A DNA stretch of 13,285 bases from Planctomycetota bacterium (GTDB lineage: Bacteria > Planctomycetota > Phycisphaerae > Sedimentisphaerales > Anaerobacaceae): contig JABMRO010000321.1 of NCBI GenBank assembly GCA_013202635.1, positions 1-13,285 of the forward strand. Reading direction: 5' to 3'. The stretch's first letter is position 1. Each line of letters opens with the position of its first letter. Below are positions 6,810-13,285 of this stretch, one piece after another. The notes under the pieces were generated by a model. That model saw only the letters and a list, made by a program, of their open reading frames with translations. It had not been told where the DNA came from and did no database searches. Position numbers and translations under genes: made by a program.

Positions 6810-8483
6810 ATGAATCTGATTATCATACACAAAAACAATCCAGCGGTTGCATACACAGAAAGCAGCAGTGATAATCTACTTCGGTTTGCTCTGACCAACG
6901 AGCCTGTTGCTTGCGTTGTTCTCGATGGTTTAAGCAGATGCTTACATTGGGGCCGCCACGGAAAAGCCGTTTGTGCCGTTCCGGAAGAATGGAATATTGA
7001 GTCTCGTGTGCCTAAGTTAAAGACGGTGACTTATACTGAAAATATACCAGTCTGCCCGGAGTTCCTGCAGAAAGCTAAACGAAAGTCATGGCTTGTTATT
7101 TCCAATGCTCAATTTGCTACTCAAATTGATAGCCAGCTTATCAATAAACTGCTGGTTAAAATTCAGGCCGACGTGGTGGCGGTTAATGTCGAGCCTGACC
7201 TGCTTGGCAAACGAGAAAAAATGCGATTGACAGCCCAGGGTAAAATAGCAGGTTTCCGTCGATTGTATTGTGATTCGACTGAACTTGCCCCTGTTTGCGC
7301 CAATTGGCCTCATCATCTTTTTGTTAAAACCAGTATTTTTGAGAAGCTTCTCGTTGATGGTGCTTTGCCTCAATCCTTTTCCACTCTTTTAGACAAGTGC
7401 CGATCATATTCATTGAGGCCGTGTGGAATTAATATTGGCGGGACCGTATTGGATTTAGAAATGCCGGAAGGCTTGATGAAATTTTGCGGGACCGGAATTT
7501 CAAAGATTAAAAATAAAAAATTCGATGTTCAGAATTCAAATGCAATATCACATGACTCAAAATTAGTCGGGAAAGTACTGTTAGGAAAAAATGTTTACAT
7601 CGGTCCAAAGACAACCGTGATTGGCCCGACCATCATTGGAAACAATGTTAAAGTTGAACAAGGAGTGGTAATAAACTCATCTATCATTGGCTCGGAAGTC
7701 TCCGTACCCCGTAATATACTTGTGCAGAACCGCATTGTAAAAGGACCACAGCACGATTGGAAGCCGCTGACTCGCTCAATTAACAATAGTACAAAGCAAA
7801 TTTACACCCCAGACTTAGAATCGGACCGCAAAAGACATATAAATGAGAGTTTCCGCTGCTGGCCAAGGTTTTCTTACGCAGGCTGCTTCAAGCGAATCGC
7901 TGATTGTTTAGCTGCAATAATAGTATTAATTTTATTTGCTCCCATAATACCTTTCATCGCCTTAGCGACAAAATTAACTTCTTCCGGCCCGGTGTTTTTT
8001 GAGCATAAACGTCAGGGACTCTATGGAAAAACATTCAACTGTCTGAAATTTCGGACAATGAAGCTCGGCGCTGATAAGATGCAGGATAAGCTTAGGTTCG
8101 TTAGCCAGGTCGATGGCCCGCAATTCAAGATGGAAGATGACCCGCGAATCAGTGCCGTCGGCAGATTCCTGAGGGAGACATATTTAGACGAAATACCTCA
8201 ATTCATCAATGTATTACTTGGCCAAATGAGCGTTGTTGGTCCAAGACCTTCTCCTGAATCAGAGAATACGTTGTGTCCGTTTTGGCGTGATGCCAGATTG
8301 TCTGTTCGCCCGGGGATCACGGGACTTTGGCAGATTTGCAGAACACGCCAGCCAATGAAGGATTTTCAGGAATGGATACGTTTTGACACCGAATATGTAA
8401 GAAATCTGTCACTAAAGATGGACTTATGGATATTCTGGAAAACAACCGTAAAGCTGTTTGATAACTTCATCAGCCAATTCTAA
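6810..8483 (+). CDS. Fusion: nucleotidyltransferase-like remnant + left-handed beta-helix + polyprenyl-phosphate sugar-phosphate transferase
   Basis: A 557-residue protein whose C-terminal third (about 358-557) is a bacterial sugar transferase of the WcaJ/RfbP/EpsL group, which starts the repeat unit by moving a sugar phosphate from a nucleotide sugar to undecaprenyl phosphate. Visible: one membrane segment (362-388), GPVFFEHKRQG (393-403), FNCLKFRTM (409-417), DDPRISAVGRFLR (443-455), the catalytic LDEIPQ (Asp460-Glu461), SVVGPRP (474-480) and RPGITGLWQI (500-509). Residues 250-310 are beta-helix hexapeptides (VIGPTIIGNNVKV). Residues 1-230 keep the back half of a nucleotidyltransferase fold (AQGKIAGFRRLY at 142-153, HHLFVKTSIFEKLL at 168-181) but no GxGTR loop or metal aspartate. 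The usual large transferases instead carry four extra membrane helices and a CoA-binding-like domain. The start at 6810 has no clear ribosome binding site. The transferase call is firm; the N-terminal assignment is moderate. Confidence 0.9.
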   Translation: MNLIIIHKNNPAVAYTESSSDNLLRFALTNEPVACVVLDGLSRCLHWGRHGKAVCAVPEEWNIESRVPKLKTVTYTENIPVCPEFLQKAKRKSWLVISNAQFATQIDSQLINKLLVKIQADVVAVNVEPDLLGKREKMRLTAQGKIAGFRRLYCDSTELAPVCANWPHHLFVKTSIFEKLLVDGALPQSFSTLLDKCRSYSLRPCGINIGGTVLDLEMPEGLMKFCGTGISKIKNKKFDVQNSNAISHDSKLVGKVLLGKNVYIGPKTTVIGPTIIGNNVKVEQGVVINSSIIGSEVSVPRNILVQNRIVKGPQHDWKPLTRSINNSTKQIYTPDLESDRKRHINESFRCWPRFSYAGCFKRIADCLAAIIVLILFAPIIPFIALATKLTSSGPVFFEHKRQGLYGKTFNCLKFRTMKLGADKMQDKLRFVSQVDGPQFKMEDDPRISAVGRFLRETYLDEIPQFINVLLGQMSVVGPRPSPESENTLCPFWRDARLSVRPGITGLWQICRTRQPMKDFQEWIRFDTEYVRNLSLKMDLWIFWKTTVKLFDNFISQF

Positions 8484-8491
8484 ATAACGTG

Positions 8492-8497
8492 AAAGGA
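8492..8497 (+). promoter_or_regulatory. Shine-Dalgarno (AAAGGA) for the TPR gene
   Basis: AAAGGA lies seven bases ahead of ATG 8505, in the 21-base gap after the sugar-phosphate transferase stop, and supports that start. Confidence 0.65.
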
Positions 8498-8504
8498 TAA
8501 GAAA

Positions 8505-11500
8505 ATGCCAAGAAGATACTTTAACTGGAAACTGGCAATTGTTCTGATAATTGGTATTGGTGTTTTAGGTGTAACCGCCTTTGGACTGCGCCAATGGCAA
8601 AGAACTAACAGGGCTGACCAGGGACTTATTCTCGGCAATAAGGCATATGATGAACAAAACTGGGAAGAAGCGGTAGAGAATTTAGGTCGTTATCTTGCTG
8701 TTACGCGGGATGATGTGCCCGCATTACTCAAATACGCCGAGGCACAGCTTAAAATCAAACCTTCCAAACGCAAGAATATTCAACAAGCCATAAATGCTTA
8801 TCGAGTCGTTTTGAGAGCAGACGAAAACAATTCCAAAGCTATTATGCAACTTACTGAAGTATATTTAATGATGGGCATGCCGGGAGAGGCGGAGTTAATT
8901 GCCGGCAGATGGCTTGAAACTGAAACAAATGATGACCCTGAACTTCGCAGGATGTTAGCTTTGGCGCTGGCCCAGCAACGAAAGTTTACTGAAGCAGCGG
9001 CACAATTGAATACCATCTTACAAAAACATCCTGACCAGATATTAGCCTACGAAACATTGGGTCAGCTTACAGAGCGGCGGCCGGATGATATTTCTGATTT
9101 CCCCCCCGAACATTGGTTTAACAAGGCGGTAAACAACAATCCGTCTTCGGCTCTGGCCTATATAGTCCGTGCCGGTTTCTATAGAAGAAGCGAAGACGGC
9201 GCCAAAGCTTTAGCTGATCTGGAACAGGCTGAAAAACTGGATTTATCTGACCCTAACGTGGAACTGCGCCTTGCCAGCGAATTTATTATTGTAAATGACC
9301 TGGATAAGGCAGAGCAACATCTTACGGCTGTGCAAGCAGCCACGCCGACAGACCAGCGTCTCTGGCAAGTATGGGCTGAACTCGCACTGAAATCACAGTC
9401 GCGGGAAAAGATGCTGAAAATTGCCGAGGCCGGTTTAAAAGAGCTTTCTTCTCAACCCTGGGATTTTATGCCAATAGCTACAGAGCTGTTTATCCGGTCC
9501 GGCCAACTCGACCGCGCTGCCGACTGTATATCTGAAATGAATCAAAAGGATGTCGCACCTATGGAAGTTGCATTCCTGGAAGGTTTTTTAGCCGCCGAAA
9601 GGGGACATCTGTTTGAGGCCATTAACTATTGGCAGGAGTCGATGGGATTGGGTAATACATCTCCGCAGGTTCGATTGGCGTTATCATCAGTTCTGTCCCG
9701 CTTAGGTAATACTCAATCAGCACTTCGACACTTACGCATCCTGGTTTCCGAAAATCCAAATCTTGTAACTGGACATCTGGCATTGGCTAAGCTGTTGGCG
9801 CAGACCGAAAATTGGGCAGAGTCAGCCAGGCACGCCGCAACGGCGATGCAACTTTTCCCGGGAAATCCTGAGTCTTCTTTGCGGTATTTGCAAGCTCAAA
9901 TACAATTAAGGGCGACAGGCTCAGCGGGCGAAAGCGCTCAATCGTGGCAGGGCATAGAAAAACAATTGTCTGAGCTGGAAAAGATTTTTGACAACCTTCC
10001 TGAGGTCAAACTTTTGCAGTTCCAGCTTGCGCTACGACAGGGCAATTATGCTGATGCCCGGGCATTAGTTGCTCAAATGAAGAAAGACCATCCATCTCAC
10101 ATAAAAATTGCTATGGCTGAGGTTGAGTTGCTTGTTGCTCAGGATAAGACAGATGAAGCAATATTGATATTATTCAAAACGTTAGAGGAATTTCCCCAGG
10201 CTGTTGAACCTGTAAGATACCTTGCGATTTTATTAGACCGACAAGGTGATCAAGAAAAATGTGAAGCAATTATTAAAGATGCCCTGGAGCGTATCGACCA
10301 GCCTGTCAACCAGCGTACATTAGGCCTGCTTCTTGCCGAATTTTACACTCGGTGGAATCAGAAAGACAATGTTTACTTACTTCTTAATAGGCTCGCACAA
10401 AAACTGCCCGAAGACATTCCTTTAAAACGATGGCTTTTACTGTGCAAACAGGTTATCGAAGACCCGGAAAAAGCCCAGCAGCTCGTTAACGATATCAAGT
10501 TACTCGAGGGCGAGGAAGGTTGGCAATGGCGATATGAACAAGCGATAATCTGGTTTTCATCCGACGATTTCGAAGCTCGTTATGCGCAAATTGTTTCACT
10601 TCTACAGAAAAATTTGCAGGCAAATCCGAATGACCAGGCAAGCCGTATTCTCCTGGCGGCGGCCTACGACCGTTCCGGTGAGCTGCAACTGGCAATTTCG
10701 ACTTATCGTGAAGGCGTCAGCCGCTCTCCGGATGACCTTCGCATAATAATACCGACTGTGGCTGCACTCTATAAAGCAAGGGAATATGACGAGGCCGAGC
10801 AGCTTCTCAAGCGTGCCGGTGATTCTCAACAAAAGATCTATAACCCGCAACTTCAGAAGCTGCAATTGCAAAGTCACCTCAGACGCGGCGAGTTAAGTTC
10901 AGCCTCAGACATTCTGCAGGATTTTATCAGAAGTGACCCTAATAATCAGGTTAATCGATTTAACCTTGCATTACTCAGGATACAGCAGGCCAAGTTTGAC
11001 CAGGCAAGAGAATTGCTGGATGAACTAAAAGCTCAGAGCCCTGACTCATTGCCTTTTACTTATGTACAGATACGACTCAGCATTCTTCAGAATAAACCAA
11101 ACGAGGCTTTGAGAATCTGCGATGAATTAGTAAACAACCTCAACAATGCATCTGCTTATATCCTTCGTGCCAGGACATACACCACGCTTAAGCTAATAGA
11201 TAAGGCAATGGAAGACTATGAGCAGGCCACTAATATCGAGCCAGATAACATTGAGGTATGGATGGCCAAAAGCGAGTTTTATCGTTCTGTAGGCCAGCCG
11301 GATAAAGCGATTGCTGATATGCAAAAGGCGCTGTCTTTGGCCTCGGGCGATATCCGAATACAAAAACAGGCTATCTCATTGTTGTTAGAGTCAGGCGACG
11401 CGGACAATGTTCTTCAGGGAAAGACTATCCTTACTGAAGCTCTAAAATCAAATCCTGATGATATTTATCTGCGACTGTACAAAGCTAATTCTCTGCTGAT

Positions 11501-12692
11501 GGAGAATACGGCTCAGGCTACCGAAGACGCTGTGCCGATACTTCAAGAAATAACCGAAGACCAACCTGAAATCAGCAGGGCATGGGTGCTTCTTGGACAA
11601 ATCTCGCTCGGGAAGGGACAGGCCGAAAAAGCTATGGAAACCGCTTTTCGAGGTCTTTCACATACACCCAACGATAAGGCATTACTCTGGCTGAAAGCCC
11701 GTGCTGAGGCAGTCAGGTCACCGGTTCAGGCGATTCCAACTCTCAAGGCGCTGCTTGAGGCGGATCCGAACAATACTGACGCTACATTGCTTCTGGCCAA
11801 GATATATATTGCAGTTGAGGAACCTGAGAAAGCAGTAAATCTTCTCGAACCACAATTAGTCTCTCGCGTCGGTACCTCCGAGGAGAGAAGAATAAAAGTC
11901 GCCCTTGCGGTAGCATTACACAAAAATGGCAACAAGGCGGATGCGCAGAAGCATTTTGACTCTCTACTTCAATCTGAACCGGACGACCCCGCTCCGTTTT
12001 TAAATCAGGTAGCTTTACTAAGTGCTGAAAGATTATGGAGTCAGCTGAACCAGAAGGTTGTTGAGTGGTATGGTAATCATCCAAAAGATAGCCATACTCT
12101 CATCAATATTGCCAGGAACCTGACAGCAATTAATGATAGTCAGGCTAAAAAAACAGCAGAAGATATACTGCGAATGATACTGAAAAACGAATCTGATTCT
12201 ATTGAAGCTATGACTGCCCTCGCTATACTATTACAAACCAGTGGTCGTTCTGACGAATCGTTTCCGTTCTATCAACGGGTGCTTCAGCTTAAGCCTGATA
12301 ATCTAATCGCCATCAACAATCTGGCCTGGTTAATGTGTGAAGACAAAGGCAGGTTCCAGGAGGCACTTGAGCTTGCTCAAAGAGGACTAAATATATCCCC
12401 GAACTATATTGATCTTATCGACACCCGCGGTGTTATTTATTATCAACTGGGTGAATTCGACAAGGCCGTCGAGGATTTTACTATGTGCATCAAACTGTAT
12501 CCGACCGGAACACCGGCGGCTACCGGTTCACGTTTTCGTTTAGCAGAAACTTTTGTCAAACTCGGACAAAATGACAAGGCTATCGAACATCTGAACCTGA
12601 CTTTGGACTTGGAGAGCCAATTTGGGGGTTTATCAAATTCGGAGCTGGACAAGGCACAAACTTTGCTCATACAGTTACAGGAGGGCAATTAA
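8505..12692 (+). CDS. Giant membrane-anchored TPR-repeat protein (PrsT-like)
   Basis: A 1395-residue protein with one N-terminal membrane anchor (about 9-28, after MPRRYFNWK) and no lipobox Cys, so most of it should lie in the periplasm, tethered to the inner membrane. Nearly all the rest is tetratricopeptide-type helical repeats. Clear units include those near 37-70, 211-255, 880-950, 1023-1068 and 1306-1335, each with the small-residue and PDN/NPD turn pattern. Near 1268-1335 it has INNLAWLMCEDKGRFQEAL and a DTRGVIYYQLGE unit, very like the NNLAWL/DTLGW end of PEP-CTERM-system TPR protein PrsT, which sits in exosortase-EPS loci. PrsT is usually a lipoprotein of roughly 900 residues, so this one is longer and differently anchored. 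A scaffold role for export or sorting is inferred. The frame is unbroken over 4.2 kb. The last codons carry the next gene's ribosome binding site. Confidence 0.88.
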   Translation: MPRRYFNWKLAIVLIIGIGVLGVTAFGLRQWQRTNRADQGLILGNKAYDEQNWEEAVENLGRYLAVTRDDVPALLKYAEAQLKIKPSKRKNIQQAINAYRVVLRADENNSKAIMQLTEVYLMMGMPGEAELIAGRWLETETNDDPELRRMLALALAQQRKFTEAAAQLNTILQKHPDQILAYETLGQLTERRPDDISDFPPEHWFNKAVNNNPSSALAYIVRAGFYRRSEDGAKALADLEQAEKLDLSDPNVELRLASEFIIVNDLDKAEQHLTAVQAATPTDQRLWQVWAELALKSQSREKMLKIAEAGLKELSSQPWDFMPIATELFIRSGQLDRAADCISEMNQKDVAPMEVAFLEGFLAAERGHLFEAINYWQESMGLGNTSPQVRLALSSVLSRLGNTQSALRHLRILVSENPNLVTGHLALAKLLAQTENWAESARHAATAMQLFPGNPESSLRYLQAQIQLRATGSAGESAQSWQGIEKQLSELEKIFDNLPEVKLLQFQLALRQGNYADARALVAQMKKDHPSHIKIAMAEVELLVAQDKTDEAILILFKTLEEFPQAVEPVRYLAILLDRQGDQEKCEAIIKDALERIDQPVNQRTLGLLLAEFYTRWNQKDNVYLLLNRLAQKLPEDIPLKRWLLLCKQVIEDPEKAQQLVNDIKLLEGEEGWQWRYEQAIIWFSSDDFEARYAQIVSLLQKNLQANPNDQASRILLAAAYDRSGELQLAISTYREGVSRSPDDLRIIIPTVAALYKAREYDEAEQLLKRAGDSQQKIYNPQLQKLQLQSHLRRGELSSASDILQDFIRSDPNNQVNRFNLALLRIQQAKFDQARELLDELKAQSPDSLPFTYVQIRLSILQNKPNEALRICDELVNNLNNASAYILRARTYTTLKLIDKAMEDYEQATNIEPDNIEVWMAKSEFYRSVGQPDKAIADMQKALSLASGDIRIQKQAISLLLESGDADNVLQGKTILTEALKSNPDDIYLRLYKANSLLMENTAQATEDAVPILQEITEDQPEISRAWVLLGQISLGKGQAEKAMETAFRGLSHTPNDKALLWLKARAEAVRSPVQAIPTLKALLEADPNNTDATLLLAKIYIAVEEPEKAVNLLEPQLVSRVGTSEERRIKVALAVALHKNGNKADAQKHFDSLLQSEPDDPAPFLNQVALLSAERLWSQLNQKVVEWYGNHPKDSHTLINIARNLTAINDSQAKKTAEDILRMILKNESDSIEAMTALAILLQTSGRSDESFPFYQRVLQLKPDNLIAINNLAWLMCEDKGRFQEALELAQRGLNISPNYIDLIDTRGVIYYQLGEFDKAVEDFTMCIKLYPTGTPAATGSRFRLAETFVKLGQNDKAIEHLNLTLDLESQFGGLSNSELDKAQTLLIQLQEGN
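12680..12685 (+). promoter_or_regulatory. Shine-Dalgarno (GGAGGG) for the LuxR-type gene, inside the TPR gene end
   Basis: GGAGGG lies nine bases before ATG 12695 and within the last codons of the TPR gene, so translation of the two is likely coupled. Confidence 0.7.
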
Positions 12693-12694
12693 CC

Positions 12695-13045
12695 ATGAAC
12701 AAATCACAAAATCTACCAATTGAAAATGTTGCCGGCAGTGATTTCCTTGGCAGGGACTACGAAATCATATTGCTTAACAAAAAGGAGTGGTCGTATGTTA
12801 AGAAGCGATATAGCTTAACACCTCGTGAGTGCCAAATAGCGGAGTTAATCTGCCAGGGTCTGCATAACGGCAACATAGCTAAATTTCTGCGCATAAGCCC
12901 CGGTACGGTAAAAACTCATACAAGAAATATTTATCGAAAGGTCCGCGTCAAAAGCAAAATCGCTATGCTTCTAAGATTTGTCACTGATGCGAGAGTAATT
13001 TCTTCTCAATATGCCCAGACACATTTTACTCCAATCTCAGATTAA
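12695..13045 (+). CDS. Small LuxR/GerE-type helix-turn-helix protein
   Basis: A 116-residue protein, probably a DNA-binding regulator. Residues 41-95 form the LuxR/GerE four-helix domain: LTPRECQIAELICQG (41-55), NIAKFLRISPGTVKTHTRNI (60-79) containing the recognition helix, then YRKVRVKSKIAMLLR (80-94). The conserved LTpRE start and GTVKTHxxNIYxK core are well kept, so DNA binding should be intact. The first 40 residues are too short for a receiver or autoinducer domain and contain no phospho-acceptor pattern, so any input signal must come by another route, such as level of expression or a partner protein. The gene starts two bases after the TPR stop, with a good ribosome binding site, which puts it at the end of the same transcript. 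Autoregulation of the cluster is a natural guess, for example through the inverted repeats before the kinase gene, but is not shown. Confidence 0.88.
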   Translation: MNKSQNLPIENVAGSDFLGRDYEIILLNKKEWSYVKKRYSLTPRECQIAELICQGLHNGNIAKFLRISPGTVKTHTRNIYRKVRVKSKIAMLLRFVTDARVISSQYAQTHFTPISD

Positions 13046-13285
13046 GAAAAGTTTATTTGGATTTTGCCACCATTTTTTACCCAGAACGCTGTTAGAATTT
13101 GCCTAAAGAAAAAGATATATAGCACAAAAAAATATCAGTAGCTGCCGGCAAACCACTTCAATACTCCACTTAGTATTCACTCATCAATCACTTTTAATCC
13201 TCGTTTTCATTATTCTCTCAGCTTCCAGAGCACATACTATCCAGAAACTCCCCATTTTCGGGATATTTCCTGAGCAGTTTGAACA
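13046..13285. other. AT-rich region after the cluster with no supportable gene
   Basis: These 240 bases follow the stop of the HTH gene. No open frame on either strand has a start codon with a ribosome binding site. No GC-rich hairpin followed by a T-run is seen directly after the stop, so a classic intrinsic terminator cannot be placed. The drop in coding character suggests the cluster ends here. Short frames reading in from the right edge on the minus strand could be the tail of a converging gene but are too short to judge. Confidence 0.5.
13160..13177. repeat. Perfect 6-bp inverted repeat, AATACT-6 nt-AGTATT
   Basis: AATACT at 13160-13165 is the exact reverse complement of AGTATT at 13172-13177, with a six-base loop CCACTT. 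The stem is AT-rich and only a short T-run (CTTTT at 13191) lies downstream, so it would be a weak terminator at best. It could equally be a regulator site or chance symmetry in AT-rich DNA. Confidence 0.3.

Noticed and set aside
8505..12692. Tandem DNA repeats within the TPR gene
   Set aside because: The repeats are at protein level and strongly diverged; I saw no long near-identical nucleotide repeat units.
13107..13285. Stop-free + frame running to the right edge
   Set aside because: There is no ATG, GTG or TTG with a ribosome binding site in it, and the encoded residues show no protein-like pattern; a chance open stretch in AT-rich DNA is more likely.
13184..13285. Short minus-strand frames entering from the right edge, possible end of a converging gene
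   Set aside because: Two frames give only about 21 and 33 residues before stops and neither shows a family motif, so they cannot be told apart from noise.
1..13285. CRISPR array, tRNA, rRNA or insertion sequence
   Set aside because: The window is almost wholly coding with tight gene spacing; no regularly spaced repeats, RNA gene signatures, transposase motifs or terminal inverted repeats were seen.

Overview
The window holds a single-strand cluster (all genes on +) for making and handling an exopolysaccharide, linked to an exosortase membrane peptidase/transpeptidase. Base composition is moderate and looks even throughout. An exosortase, a Wzz/BY-kinase fusion, a very long TPR protein and a lone LuxR-type HTH protein in one locus, with several genes lacking a clear Shine-Dalgarno, point to a Gram-negative environmental bacterium. 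My best guess is a Planctomycetota/Phycisphaerae-type lineage. That placement is inference; no rRNA or taxonomic marker is present.

Layout. 1-117 is the last 38 codons of an unidentified upstream gene. It overlaps a GT-B glycosyltransferase (111-1295). An Alg14-like subunit (about 1346-1795) and an Alg13-like subunit (1792-2268) follow, with an ATGA overlap; together they form a split glycosyltransferase for a lipid-linked sugar. Next is a 665-residue fusion (2290-4287): a degenerate sugar-nucleotidyltransferase domain, a left-handed beta-helix, and a complete exosortase domain with Cys, Arg and His in place. A 104-base gap containing small inverted repeats and a strong ribosome binding site leads into a Wzz/BY-kinase chain-length regulator (4392-6752). 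Then comes a 557-residue protein (6810-8483) built the same way as the exosortase fusion, with a nucleotidyltransferase-like remnant and beta-helix, but ending in a polyprenyl-phosphate sugar-phosphate transferase. A membrane-anchored 1395-residue TPR protein (8505-12692) and a 116-residue LuxR-type HTH protein (12695-13045) close the run. The last 240 bases show no supportable gene.

How they may work together. The sugar-phosphate transferase would start the repeat unit on undecaprenyl phosphate, and the Alg13/14 pair and the GT-B enzyme would extend it. The Wzz/kinase would control length and export. The exosortase would process C-terminally tagged surface proteins, with the TPR protein as a likely periplasmic partner of the PrsT type. 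No sorting-tagged substrate, flippase, polymerase or outer-membrane exporter is seen here.

The most notable feature is that two unrelated membrane enzymes, exosortase and initiating sugar-phosphate transferase, carry the same kind of catalytically eroded nucleotidyltransferase plus beta-helix module at their N-termini, on either side of the kinase gene. This suggests a shared scaffold or sugar-nucleotide-sensing module tying chain initiation to protein sorting.
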